Shown: positions 9,383 to 19,900 of the stretch, piece after piece
Layout of the letters: each line of letters begins with the position of its first letter
How positions within the stretch are numbered: position 1 is the first letter of the stretch
DNA from: Methanobacteriota archaeon
GTDB taxonomy: Archaea; Thermoplasmatota; Poseidoniia; Poseidoniales; Poseidoniaceae
Assembly: GCA_004195635.1 (NCBI GenBank)
Contig: PSPT01000001.1
Span: 62,001 to 126,000 of the forward strand
Reading direction: 5' to 3'
DNA: 64,000 bases
The notes under the pieces: generated by a model
What the model saw: the letters and a program-made list of their open reading frames with translations, nothing else
Told to the model about the DNA's origin: nothing
Database searches by the model: none
Made by a program: the position numbers and the translations under genes

Positions 9383-11905
9383 ATGGTATATGTCAAACCG
9401 GGTGTACAGGAGCGAATTTTACTCCACCTTAGAGATTTTTCAGATTATATTGACTCAGTTGAAGTGCCCTTTTCCCTTTCTCAAATGGGAATCGCCAATG
9501 CAGTTGCAATTGCCCGCTCAAATGTTCCAAGGGCTATTGCCGGGTTGAAAGATGATGGAATGTTGATTGTACGTCAAGCGCATGTTTCTGGAGTTTCGCG
9601 AAAAAGAAAGGCATATTTTTTGACTAATGCCGGAATTGCTTTGGCTGATGAAACATGGAAGCGTCTTCAAGATTTTTCCTTGCGGGTAATATTGTCTGCT
9701 GGAGATACCCAAAAGACAATACTCGGGGAGATCCATGAAATACTACCATTTACAATGCGCATTGTTGACATCATCCGATATTTAGATGAAAATGGCATAT
9801 TGGATGCCCGTTCTTTATCCGAGGATTTGATTGAGAGAGATTTGTCTAAACATGTTGAAAAACAGTTGGTGACTTCTCTCGAAGACTTACCCCGCTTGCG
9901 CCATTTTTACGGGCGTGAAACCGAATTAGATAATATGGTAAAACTCCTTGATGCCCGTGCAACCACATTGATTGTACCGGGTATTGCTGGAATTGGCAAG
10001 ACAACAATGGCAGCTAAATTAGTTGAGAGATTTGTCCATCGTCGTAATCTGTTTTATCATCGTTGCCAAGATTGGGAAGGTGCCCGCACATTCCTTGAAG
10101 CCATTTCTGAATGGTTAGCAACAATTGGAGACACTATGCTATCCGAATACCTCGTAGCAACTCCTGTTCCAAGAGCAACAGATGCAGCAAGAATAATCAG
10201 TGATTCAGTATCTTCATTCCCCTGTTTAATAGTTATTGATGACTTTCACAAAGTTCACGATAAAGTCCTGGTTCAAACCTTACAAAGTATCTCCTTATCG
10301 CTTGTTGAGATGGAGGAAGACGTCGGTCTTGTATTGTTTAGTCGTTCCTATCGTGAATCAATTCCATTGAAGGATGCTGAGGGACGAATTGTTTGTATCC
10401 CAATGGAATTAAGGGGTCTTGACCAAGATGCCTGCCGAAATTTATTGACCGGATTTGGGGAAATGGAGGATGATCAATTCCTGTATATTTATCATCTTGC
10501 ACGCGGCCATCCATTAGTTATTGAATTAATAAATAGAGGTGCGCCGGCAACTGCGTTCCACGAAACTCTCGAGAAATATGTAACTGTTGAGATTTTTAGC
10601 AAACTTTCGGGTGAGCAAAAGCGGGTACTTGGAGCACTATCAGTATTCCGTGAATCTGTACCTCTTGCTGCATTGGCTGAACAAAAATTGAAAACTGATG
10701 AACTGGATTCCCTAGTTGAACAAGGTCTTGCACGAAGTGGCGATTCCGATACATATGACGTTCACGATTTAGTTCGCGAATTTATTTTGCAGGGGCTTGA
10801 TGAACCTGCTGCTATTGCTCTTCATCAACGTGCTTCGGAATGGTATGCTTCTAAAGATGAAAGTCCAGAGAGGCACATTGAACTCGCTCACCATCTCTTG
10901 TCTGCTGTTGAATACGAAGCCGCTGCTGAGCATTTGGATAGCATTGGCAGAGGATTGGTCAGGAGTGGGCATCTTGAGATTTTAGAATTGCTCGATAAGG
11001 TCGTGATGGACGAATTACCGGCCAAATTAGTTGCCTCCATTTTCCAAATAAAGGGAGATATATATTCATTATTGGGCAAATTTGATGATGCGGAAGACTG
11101 CTTTAACCAGTCCTATGATTTTGCAATATCATCCAACTCAAATCTAATCGGTGCCCAAGTATTGTCTAGTAAAGCAGATATTGCATTGAAGCGAGGGAGT
11201 CTTGAAAAATCACTTGAATTGCATTTAGATGCATTAAATATTTTTAATGAATTAAGTGATAGTATTTGGTCGGCGCGCACATACAATAATTTGGGTTTTC
11301 TTTATCGTCGTAAGGGCGATAAAAACAATGCTCGCAAAGCATACTCAAATGTAGTAAATATTTTGGAGACAGAAAATAATCCAAGCCTAGCACCAGCAAG
11401 AATATCGCTGGCGCGAGCCTATCTTGACATGGGAGAGGTTGAATTAGCACGTGAACATGCATTCGCCGCTCACTCCGAAACAGATGAATTAGGCGACTCA
11501 GTATTACATGCAAGAGCACAAGCAGTATTGGGCAGATATTATGCAAAAACCGATGATTTTGAATTAGCATTGCACCATTATTCAGAATCAATGGCGGCAA
11601 TGGAAGATGCTGGAGACCCAATCGCGTTGGTCGATATCAGTCTGTTACTCGGTGAAGTATTGGTTGAGGCTGGTCGGGCCGAGGAAGCAATGGACCACTA
11701 TCGTCAGGGTTTGGCAATTGCTGAATCCAATGATTTGCGAATGCAGATGGGTGAGTTATTATCAAGGCTTGGTGGGACGGCTCCTGATCGTCAAAGGAGA
11801 ATGGAGTACCTTCAAAGAGCGTTAACCGTATTTAGGGAATTGGGCGCAAAAGCGCGTATGTCTGAAGTGCAACAAATGGTACATCAGTCAATAATGGGTC
11901 GATAA
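9383..11905 (+). CDS. STAND-type regulator: winged helix, NTPase and TPR repeats
   Basis: An 840-aa cytoplasmic protein without signal peptide or TM segment. Residues about 10-85 form a MarR-like winged-helix DNA-binding region (ARSNVPRAIAGLKDDGMLIV, then a basic RKRKAYFLT wing). Residues about 185-480 form an NB-ARC/AAA-like NTPase with Walker A GIAGIGKTT (about 198-206), Walker B CLIVIDDF (about 280-287) and a downstream winged region (VHDLVREFILQGL). Residues about 490-830 are helical TPR repeats (NNLGFLYRRKGDKNNARKAY; LAYLDMGEVELAREHA-type units). This layout matches MalT/AfsR-type signal-transduction ATPases, where TPRs sense a ligand or partner and NTP-driven oligomerisation activates DNA binding. 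It lies 51 bases after the 5042 gene and abuts the pilin-like operon tail to tail, so controlling surface-protein or pilus genes is a reasonable inference. No ligand is known. Confidence 0.82.
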   Translation: MVYVKPGVQERILLHLRDFSDYIDSVEVPFSLSQMGIANAVAIARSNVPRAIAGLKDDGMLIVRQAHVSGVSRKRKAYFLTNAGIALADETWKRLQDFSLRVILSAGDTQKTILGEIHEILPFTMRIVDIIRYLDENGILDARSLSEDLIERDLSKHVEKQLVTSLEDLPRLRHFYGRETELDNMVKLLDARATTLIVPGIAGIGKTTMAAKLVERFVHRRNLFYHRCQDWEGARTFLEAISEWLATIGDTMLSEYLVATPVPRATDAARIISDSVSSFPCLIVIDDFHKVHDKVLVQTLQSISLSLVEMEEDVGLVLFSRSYRESIPLKDAEGRIVCIPMELRGLDQDACRNLLTGFGEMEDDQFLYIYHLARGHPLVIELINRGAPATAFHETLEKYVTVEIFSKLSGEQKRVLGALSVFRESVPLAALAEQKLKTDELDSLVEQGLARSGDSDTYDVHDLVREFILQGLDEPAAIALHQRASEWYASKDESPERHIELAHHLLSAVEYEAAAEHLDSIGRGLVRSGHLEILELLDKVVMDELPAKLVASIFQIKGDIYSLLGKFDDAEDCFNQSYDFAISSNSNLIGAQVLSSKADIALKRGSLEKSLELHLDALNIFNELSDSIWSARTYNNLGFLYRRKGDKNNARKAYSNVVNILETENNPSLAPARISLARAYLDMGEVELAREHAFAAHSETDELGDSVLHARAQAVLGRYYAKTDDFELALHHYSESMAAMEDAGDPIALVDISLLLGEVLVEAGRAEEAMDHYRQGLAIAESNDLRMQMGELLSRLGGTAPDRQRRMEYLQRALTVFRELGAKARMSEVQQMVHQSIMGR

Positions 11906-12376
11906 TTACCAACTTGGATGTTTTGTGGTGATATACGTTTGACCATTTTCATGGATGACCCAAATTACATCAATACCATTCAAATTTATTTCACCAGAAT
12001 GACTTGAATTCCCGGCGCCTGATAATTGAATTGTAAGGGAATGTACATTTGTCGAATCGTCAACAATTAACTCTCTCTCAAGTAGCAACAAGGTGATTGT
12101 ATCTCCCGCCGCATCAAAATCAGTAAGATGTACTGGTTCCGCATATGAGGCATTATTTATGTTGCGACTTGCTGAATCGGCTCTTTCAATTGCAGATGCG
12201 ATCCGGTCAGCATTGTCCTTTATTGCGGCATCATTCCAATTTTCACGAGTTGAATTTTCAATCCCAAAGGCCCACAAACTAAACATTGAAAGAAGCATTA
12301 CTCCAAGTAAAAAAGTAAAGATATAACCGAGTTCGGTTGCAGCAGCAGATTCGTCTGCCTTAAATTTTCCACTCAT
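11906..12376 (-). CDS. Small type IV pilin-like protein
   Basis: A 156-aa protein with an archaeal pilin-like N-terminus: a short charged leader (MSGKFKADES) runs directly into a hydrophobic helix (ATELGYIFTFLLGVMLLSMFSLWAFGI), followed by an exported beta-rich domain with N-glycosylation sequons. Last gene of a three-gene minus-strand operon; its ATG overlaps the stop of the 752-aa upstream gene in a TGATG junction, implying coupled translation. Its stop codon touches the stop of the regulator on the other strand with no gap. A minor or major pilin of a type IV pilus-like filament is likely; no prepilin peptidase or assembly ATPase gene is in the window. Confidence 0.72.
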   Translation of the reverse strand: MSGKFKADESAAATELGYIFTFLLGVMLLSMFSLWAFGIENSTRENWNDAAIKDNADRIASAIERADSASRNINNASYAEPVHLTDFDAAGDTITLLLLERELIVDDSTNVHSLTIQLSGAGNSSHSGEINLNGIDVIWVIHENGQTYITTKHPSW

Positions 12377-14634
12377 CAGCTCACCCCATTGGCTTCATGC
12401 TCAAGAATGCTAATTTGCAGGGAAAAATGTATCGGTTCCCCTTGGGTATGATAAACAGTTTCAGGGCTATTTGGTGTTGGCGTAGGGACCCATCCCTTGT
12501 AGTCATTTAGCATTTGTAATTGCTGTGGAAATATTGCCCAATCTTCAGAATGAGTAAGGTCTTGGCTGGACCAAGCTGCAAGAACGCCACCATAAGGGCC
12601 AGTCCATCCTCTCCTAACTTCATATGCAACTGAAGAGATTAATTGGTCTCTCCTAACTAAGGTCAAATCAACATCAACTGCACTACTGCCACTAATTTGG
12701 TCTCCAGTAGGGTAAGCAATCGGAATCGTTGCCGAAAATCTAGGGCCGGGTCCGGAACGGTCAGATGGGCCACTTATTGCTGTTGCTTGTACTTGTGGAT
12801 AATTGGTCATAATAGCACCTGCTGTAGTTGCTAACTCAAGCCCACTAATACTAGTGTCAAAAGTGTAGGTGAGCCTCGGCAAATGGAATGCCCAGCCAGT
12901 TGCGAGGGCAGAGGATGGATTGTCATCCACTTCTGCGTAAATCCTAATTCTCAAACTCGAAGGATAAGTTCCTTCCTTCCATGCAGAATTAATTTCCTTC
13001 TCACCTGCACGAGAAATATCCCCCCAAGGGAGAATCGTCTTTATCCAACCGGATGCTTGCACATTAATTGCAACGCAGCGCTCAAAACCATCGTGCGGAA
13101 TAACTACTGCTCCATTGGCGCCAGATGAGGAAAGAATCCTTCCTCCATTTCCGCTGCTATTGAATAGTACTGAAATCACACTTAAGTCCACAGCGCTTTC
13201 TTCACTTGTTGAAGGTGATGTAATGTTTCCATAAATATTCCAATTTGGAATGGAATAACTCACAAATGGGCCGGCGGGGAATATTTGGTAAGAGGTACTA
13301 CTTATTCCTCCATTATCGGTTACTGGGATATGGTTAAACACTGACCCTGAAATGCGTCCCGTATCAGTTGCGCCAAGGAAAAACATACTTCCATTTCGGT
13401 CCTCATTTGAGTTATCCGAATTGGGGACCCAATGCAATTGTATTGGTTCATCTGCACTTAACCATGCAGCCCCATTTGCATTAATTGGGGGCCATGTAAT
13501 TCTCAGAGTATCATTGGCTGCTACAGAAAGAGCACCGCCGAGTGTACGCACGACAATAGCACTTTGAGATGGGTTTTCAACGATTAACTCACCATCTAAT
13601 GCAGGTGGCAGAAAATTGATTCCTTGGCTTGAACCGGTGACTGAGGGCCAAGGCGCATTACCTGCCCCTTCTTCTCCAATTACTAGTAGTAATTGAGCTG
13701 GAGATGATGTAGATAAATGAACCACGGAATCCTCATTTGAGTTGAACGATTTACTCCATGATGCTCCTTCATCAAAGAACCCTCCACTAGCAATGGCATA
13801 TTCGCGATACTCAACATCACCGTAACCGTAACCTTTCCAATCAATACGGAAACTATCCTTTGCAACAAGATGTAATTCTACCTTGCCGCTTGGAATAGGC
13901 ACGAGCCAATTTTGCCCCTCTCCAGTGAGGGGGTCTGCAGAGATAGGCGGAAATACAGTCACCCCTCCCTCGCCTCTAACAAATAATTTATTTGTGGAGG
14001 CAGATGAACTAAGAATTGCTTGACCACTTTCTCCATTAAGAGGCAACTCAAACACCTCGCTATCAATACCAAGTATTTTTCCTTCTAATTGGCTATTTCC
14101 CTGAGTAAGTTCAAGATTTATTGGCTCAAGGTTTTGTGCTATCCCGAGCGATGGAGTAACAAACAATTTTCCAGAAAAATCTCCGATTGTTGTTTTCTCA
14201 ATTCTCGCGGGTCCAAGGCGCAAATCATCCCAACAAACAACACCCAATTCACCATCTGGATAACGCAATTCAACTAAGTCGTCCAAATCCAAGATGCTGC
14301 GCATTCGGAAACTTTGTTCTTCCTGCCATGTTGCTGACATCCACATGCCTCCGTTCTGTTGATCCCAACCTAATTCCCCATCTAGGGGGTCAAGGGTAAT
14401 TTCAACTCTATCGCCAGGCATTCCTGATTCTGACAACCTAATGGATTCAAATGAATACTTTTCAAATTGACCAGACATGCCATTCTTCTCCACCGCTCCT
14501 TCAAGGTCGTTGATAACGGGAATCATTGAAACCATCATGACTCCGATAATGGACACAACTCCAGCGAAAAGTAATACGGTACCAATTACCGCAGATACGG
14601 CTTCTTCATCTCGTCGCAAGTGAGCAGTTCTCAT
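12376..14634 (-). CDS. Giant pilin-like surface protein (752 aa)
   Basis: The N-terminus is a close match to the archaeal type IV pilin N-terminal domain: a basic leader (MRTAHLRRDEE), then AVSAVIGTVLLFAGVVSIIG, resembling the AVSPVIG-type class III signal recognised by archaeal prepilin peptidase. It continues as about 700 residues of extracellular, beta-rich, Ser/Gly/Asn-rich sequence with no second TM segment. Ordinary pilins are 120-200 aa, so this is far outside the usual size and could be a tip adhesin, in the way that large minor pilins cap some filaments (inference). The start overlaps the upstream gene in ATGA (14631-14634) and its stop overlaps the next gene in TGATG, so the three pilin-like genes form a tight operon. 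Confidence 0.75.
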   Translation of the reverse strand: MRTAHLRRDEEAVSAVIGTVLLFAGVVSIIGVMMVSMIPVINDLEGAVEKNGMSGQFEKYSFESIRLSESGMPGDRVEITLDPLDGELGWDQQNGGMWMSATWQEEQSFRMRSILDLDDLVELRYPDGELGVVCWDDLRLGPARIEKTTIGDFSGKLFVTPSLGIAQNLEPINLELTQGNSQLEGKILGIDSEVFELPLNGESGQAILSSSASTNKLFVRGEGGVTVFPPISADPLTGEGQNWLVPIPSGKVELHLVAKDSFRIDWKGYGYGDVEYREYAIASGGFFDEGASWSKSFNSNEDSVVHLSTSSPAQLLLVIGEEGAGNAPWPSVTGSSQGINFLPPALDGELIVENPSQSAIVVRTLGGALSVAANDTLRITWPPINANGAAWLSADEPIQLHWVPNSDNSNEDRNGSMFFLGATDTGRISGSVFNHIPVTDNGGISSTSYQIFPAGPFVSYSIPNWNIYGNITSPSTSEESAVDLSVISVLFNSSGNGGRILSSSGANGAVVIPHDGFERCVAINVQASGWIKTILPWGDISRAGEKEINSAWKEGTYPSSLRIRIYAEVDDNPSSALATGWAFHLPRLTYTFDTSISGLELATTAGAIMTNYPQVQATAISGPSDRSGPGPRFSATIPIAYPTGDQISGSSAVDVDLTLVRRDQLISSVAYEVRRGWTGPYGGVLAAWSSQDLTHSEDWAIFPQQLQMLNDYKGWVPTPTPNSPETVYHTQGEPIHFSLQISILEHEANGVS

Positions 14635-15692
14635 CCAATAACCTCCACTTGCTGTAGATTTATTTGTAGGAGAAATTTATTATCACTAGGAAATAGTGTG
14701 AGGCCGTCACTTCCGGATTGACGCTGCCATGGTCCAAATCCACGATATTCTCCGCTGGAGCTAATTGCATTATGAATTGAGTAATCTCCACTCCAGTGTG
14801 CGATATACTGAGGTGTAATAATTTCATGTACATCATTTACCATGCTAAAACGTAAGTTACGTGCCAGCTCATCAAATAATGAGATTGGCCCCTTAGACAA
14901 TAACTCTAAAGTTGCAGAATTGCCGCTAGGCATCGACCCCTCGGCCTCAATGTCTGTAAGAGTCAGTGATACCCGTTGTTGGCCTGCACTGGAGTCTTCA
15001 AACCTAAGTTTAGGCCAAGTTTCAATAGTCCACTGTTCATTAGGCATTCTTTCCAATCTTGCTGAATTAATAAGTGCCATTGAATGCGTGCCTACATTCA
15101 TACGCGTGCTAAGAATAATTCCGCTCAAACGAATACTAATGTAGCGATGAATATTTTCACCCTCTGAATTATATACATTAATTATCAAACTTTTCTCATG
15201 AGTTCTGTTTATGTCAATAATTTGGGCATCGGGTCCTGAAGATAAATTGTAACTAGTGAGAAGGCCATCTTTTTCGACCGTAACTAATGAAGCGGTTTCG
15301 TTTTGCGAATACAATGAAATTAGTGATCCATTTTCAAGCGAGAGAAAGACTCTATCATGTCCTTCAAGGTCTGCTTGAATAGTCCATGTCTCAGCCATAC
15401 CCATTGACCCCAAACTGCTTGAAATCAAAGGTATGGTAAATGCTATACCTGTGCCATTTGCTGCACTCCCTACTAAATTAATTCTGTCTTGGATTTGCTC
15501 AGCAGTTACACGGGCAACAGACCAATTCTTATTGTCGTCAAAGTCGTTGACATATGGTTGTAAGGCAACGAGCACTAAGCCAAGAATACTGATGACCATT
15601 GCGAGTAGCATTACTACACCAATTATCTCGCTTACAGATTCATCTTCATCCGCAATTCGGCGAGCATAGGTCTCACAACGTACACCCTCCAT
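14631..15692 (-). CDS. Pilin-like surface protein (353 aa)
   Basis: First gene of the pilin-like operon. After a charged leader (about 16 residues, including YARRIADEDES) comes the pilin-type helix VSEIIGVVMLLAMVISILGLVLVAL, then a beta-rich exported domain of about 290 residues. The chosen ATG at 15692 follows GGAGG closely; the frame extends upstream to a TTG at 15752, which would add 20 residues and lacks a clear ribosome-binding site. It ends in an ATGA overlap with the 752-aa gene. It is probably a filament subunit or filament-associated protein exported by the archaeal type IV pilus pathway; size and lack of close resemblance to archaellins argue against archaellum. Confidence 0.7.
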   Translation of the reverse strand: MEGVRCETYARRIADEDESVSEIIGVVMLLAMVISILGLVLVALQPYVNDFDDNKNWSVARVTAEQIQDRINLVGSAANGTGIAFTIPLISSSLGSMGMAETWTIQADLEGHDRVFLSLENGSLISLYSQNETASLVTVEKDGLLTSYNLSSGPDAQIIDINRTHEKSLIINVYNSEGENIHRYISIRLSGIILSTRMNVGTHSMALINSARLERMPNEQWTIETWPKLRFEDSSAGQQRVSLTLTDIEAEGSMPSGNSATLELLSKGPISLFDELARNLRFSMVNDVHEIITPQYIAHWSGDYSIHNAISSSGEYRGFGPWQRQSGSDGLTLFPSDNKFLLQINLQQVEVIG

Positions 15693-15876
15693 AGCCTCCG
15701 AAACACGGCGTGCTTCATAGGGCTTGCTGAATGAGACACTAGCGTTATCCAATTAAGCGAAGTTATCAGCGTCACCATTAGGGCAATCTCACAACAATAA
15801 TCTTTGGTCTAGAGGTGATGGTTTGTGTTTTATCAAGTGGGATAGAGGTATTATGTTACTAGAGAGGCCAACCACT

Positions 15877-16689
15877 TCACAATATTTCTATTACCTTTGC
15901 TTTTTCCTCCTTTGCACCGATATAATGTGAGAATTGGGGTCCAGATTGGCTAGTGATGGCAATGTCACCTTCAAAAAACTCACCAATATGGAATAAGACA
16001 GTACTTTCTGCTAAATGGGGGCGATTATTTTCTTCGGATAAGTGTGTTAAAACAATACTTTTGGTAGATTTGGAAACAACTTCTCTCAGGAATAAGCCCG
16101 TTTGCTTATTGGATAAATGGCCCCCTCGGCCCGAGATGCGCTCCTTTAGGCGAGGTGAGTATGGGCCATTCCACAATAATTTTTCATCGTAATTAGCTTC
16201 AATTGAGATGTAACTGCATCCAGTAATATGAGAGATTATTTCATCAGTCCAGGAACCTAGATCCGAAAATATCGCCGCCCTTTCGGTTGAATCATGATGG
16301 CTAATAATAAAACCCACATTGTGTGCCTTGTCATGAGGTACTGGAATTGGTAAGACGCTTAAGTCCGAAAACTCCATCCTTTCAAGGTTCTCAAAAATAG
16401 TCACCTGGTTTATCAAATCATAACCTAATGCTGCTGCGGTCTGAAAATTTGCGAATAATGGCACACCCCATCTTTTGTGAGCAATTGCGGCACCACCGGA
16501 GTGGTCTCCGTGGTGATGAGAAATTATTATCGCATCAATTTCGCTAGGGTGGATATTTATTTCCTTTAGGCGGAGTTCTAACTGGCGGCCTGAAAAACCT
16601 TGGTCTATCAATATTTTTGCTTTCTCTGAAGCGACAAGTGCGGAGTTGCCTTTACTTCCACTTCCGAGGTGAGTTATTGAGAGACCCAT
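15877..16689 (-). CDS. Metallo-beta-lactamase-fold hydrolase, YycJ/WalJ-like
   Basis: A 270-aa MBL-fold protein. The N-terminus ITHLGSGSKGNSALV and the metal motif SHHHGDHSGG (an HxHxDH variant) mark the YycJ-like branch. Further metal ligands are likely in VPHDKAHNVG, AIFSDLGSWTD and the C-terminal LTHLSEENN. The family includes 5'-3' exonuclease-type and phosphodiesterase enzymes; the substrate here is unknown. The ATG at 16689 gives the family's usual N-terminus; the ATG at 16737 would add 16 basic residues. It is a single gene between the pilin operon and the giant-protein locus. No signal peptide, so cytoplasmic. Confidence 0.82.
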   Translation of the reverse strand: MGLSITHLGSGSKGNSALVASEKAKILIDQGFSGRQLELRLKEINIHPSEIDAIIISHHHGDHSGGAAIAHKRWGVPLFANFQTAAALGYDLINQVTIFENLERMEFSDLSVLPIPVPHDKAHNVGFIISHHDSTERAAIFSDLGSWTDEIISHITGCSYISIEANYDEKLLWNGPYSPRLKERISGRGGHLSNKQTGLFLREVVSKSTKSIVLTHLSEENNRPHLAESTVLFHIGEFFEGDIAITSQSGPQFSHYIGAKEEKAKVIEIL

Positions 16690-16907
16690 TTGAATAAAGC
16701 GCTCCGGTCGCGTACGCTTCATAATGAATGCCATCATTTATTCGCATAGATGTCAGTTTGGGCCTAATGGCTCGAATGCCGAGATCTATATTTCATTCTG
16801 TTTCCCTCTAGGTCGCAATGTCATATTTTTTTATTCAAATATAGCGGGAATTGTGGCGTATTATTTTGCTTGTATGATGCATCTGTCCGAACTTTGCTCC
16901 ATCACTC

Positions 16908-16945
16908 CTATAAGCGAACCCAAGGGGTTCGGGATATAGGTGAGC
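16908..16945 (+). promoter_or_regulatory. Putative promoter and leader hairpin of the giant Ca-binding protein gene
   Basis: CTATAAG at 16908-16914 lies 34 bases before the ATG. It is followed at once by a perfect 7-bp hairpin (CGAACCC / GGGTTCG, 3-base loop, 16915-16931) and then by an AGGTGA ribosome-binding site at 16938-16943. The order (TATA-like box, leader hairpin, RBS) repeats that before the 5042 gene, suggesting a structured leader; function unproven. Confidence 0.4.
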
Positions 16946-16947
16946 CC

Positions 16948-19900
16948 ATGCGCCGTAAGCAGACAACCCTCCTCGTCACACTCGTTATGGTTTCTGGACT
17001 TCTGTTGATGTCTCAAATGCCAGCAATTTCACCTGTTGAAAATGTACACCCCGGGGAGACTACGGGAGAGGGTCCACCGGTCACTGATACCGATGGTGAT
17101 GGAATCCCTGATGTCCATGAAAACTTATTCAACACTTGGGTAAATTGGACGGCAGTTGATGGGCGTGAAGTCAATATTGAAGGACTTGACCGAAATATTT
17201 CTTCAGATGCTGAACTTGACCGAGACATGGATGGGCTGAACTCAAGCGAAGAGTATTGTTGGCCATATACTTATGCTGCATGTTTTGGTAATTTACGTTC
17301 TGGACTTACTGGTAAATTGGATATTTCAACTGGATTACGTGAATATTTGGACCCGCGAACTTCAGATACTGACGGGGATGGATTGCCAGATGGTTTTGAG
17401 GTTGCAATGTGCGCAAGAACGAATGGTGCATTGGATGTCAATTCAGGTATTTACGATTGTGATAATTTTGATCCACTCAATGGAAGCGATGGCCAATATG
17501 ATGTAGATGATGACGGATTTGATGTAGATCGAAATGGAATATTGGCCGCCCATGAGACCCTTTCAAGTGCCGAAGAATACATTTACGGCGCTCCCGAAAA
17601 TTGGACTACAGAATTAGATGGACTCCGCTGCCAATTCACTCCTCCAGAGTTGCCTAATGTGACTCATTGGCCCTCGATTGGTAATGCTTGGGTTAATATT
17701 GGAGATGCTTGCACATTGAATGCCACCACCACATTTGGTGAAAATCTGTGGCTAGGTACCGACCCTATTGATCCAGATAGTGACCGTTATTACTTTGATG
17801 GATATTCAACAAGGCAAACCTGGCCATTAACTGGCGATGGAATTCCTGATGGTTGGGAAATACATTTTCAAATGAATCCCCAGAATAGAAGTGATAGACT
17901 CGAAGACCCAGATTTCGATGGATGGGACCTTAACCGTGACGGCGTTATTAGTGCTGATGCGAGCCCTTCTCCAATTGATTTGAATATAGGTGAATCTTTT
18001 TCAACATTGCAAGAGTATCTTGTTTTTGAGGATAATGGAAATACTGTCCGTGCAGGCTTGAAGAGTGTAGGTATCGATTCTTCAAGCGGCACTTTGTATG
18101 AATATCCACATTATCTGTCTCTGGAAGGCCAAGGTGTTTCTGCAATAATGCATTCTGATGTCAAATCAGTGCAATTAGATGGTTTAAGCGAGCAACTTTA
18201 TGTTGGAACTCGCTTAGGTATTAGTGTCATTTCACTAGATGATGATTCAAGCCAACAACATTTCCTTCCTTCTGGAATGGAGTTGAATGATATGATGCTA
18301 TTGGAATTAGTTAATGGCGATGTATTAGTAATTGCTACAAATCAGGGATTAATTCTAGCGAAACTCGATCTTTCTGGCCAACTTGTTCTTCCTCAATATT
18401 GGAATTTTGTTAGTGAAGAAGCAGTATTAGTATTGGAAGAATTGCTTATAGATGCAGCGAACACACATGTTTTGGCACTTGGAGGTAATGGCGAGGCAAT
18501 AGTAGTTGAGGTTACTACTTCTGGTGATTTGGGTACTTTACATCAAGCATCAAGTGACATTAGTACTCCATTAGTTGATTTGAGTGCAACTCCCCAAGAC
18601 ATTACTCATGTACAATTTGAGTCCGAAGCACCCAAGTTGTATGTTGCAACTGATGTTGGCCTACTCGTTTGTCCTTCCGCAAGCATGAGGGATGTATTTG
18701 CTTGTCAGTGGCGTTTTACCGAATTTGATGATAGTGAACTTCGTCTGAAGCCAGTAGGCGATACAAGAGCAACCGATGTTAGAACAGTGGTTGCCGATGG
18801 GCCCAGTCAACAAGATCATGTGTTGTGGATTGGAACAGGTTCTGGTGTGCATAAATTGGATCTTGCAACAGATGTAATCGAGCATAGTTTCAATATGGAA
18901 TGGTATGGCCCAGAGAATAATTCCAATGATGAGGCAAATGATGTATATTCAATTCTACCTGGGGATGGAGAGGTATTTGTTGGTAGTGCAGGTGGTGTTT
19001 GGTCTATCATCGGCGGATATGCAAGTGCATATGGGCCATCAAATCAAGAGCGAATTCCTGGTGAAATCCAAACAATGGCATTAGTTGATGTAGGAGATGA
19101 TAGTTTCCTCTTTGCTGGATTGAATCCCGGTTTGTTTTCAAATATTAATCTAATTGACCCTGGGAATAATGATTCCGACTTTGATGGAATCCCTGATGGT
19201 TGGGAATATGTCTATGGGCTAGACCCAACTGATCCATATGACTCAATATTAGATTCAGATGGTGATGGAGTAAACCTTGATATTGCCCAAGACCCTTATC
19301 TTGAAAGGCCGTGGACAAATCTCGACGAATATCGCTTCTTACCCACTACTGCTGAGGGATATGCTGGCACTGACCCGCGTCAAATGGACACCGATATGGA
19401 TGGTGTATCAGATGGTTCAGAAGTATTTGGATTCTTTTTTGATTCAACAAATCTTTGGTGCCATTATTTGCCCAATATGACTTATGATTGTGATTCATCA
19501 GCAGGTGCAGACGCAAATTTAACTTATCTTGAGGGGAATGCAAATGACCAACCATTGGACCCTACAAATGCCGATAGTGATGGTGATGGAATGCCAGATG
19601 GTTGGGAAATTGAACATCGAAGATGGATTGGCCTCTCCTTCAACGGGGGAAATAACTGGACCTTAGACCCATTGCGCCCAGAGGATGCAGGTTGGGATGC
19701 CGATGGTGATGGTTTGTTGAATTTATATGAATATGAATGGTCATTGACTCTTGAGGAAGCCCTTAATGGTGAATTAATTGAGTCACATGGTGAAATGCCT
19801 TCACATGTTGCTACTTGGTCTGTCACAGATCCGAATAACCCCGATAGTGATGGAGATACTCTGCCAGATGGCTGGGAGGCGCGATATCTTCGCGATTGGC

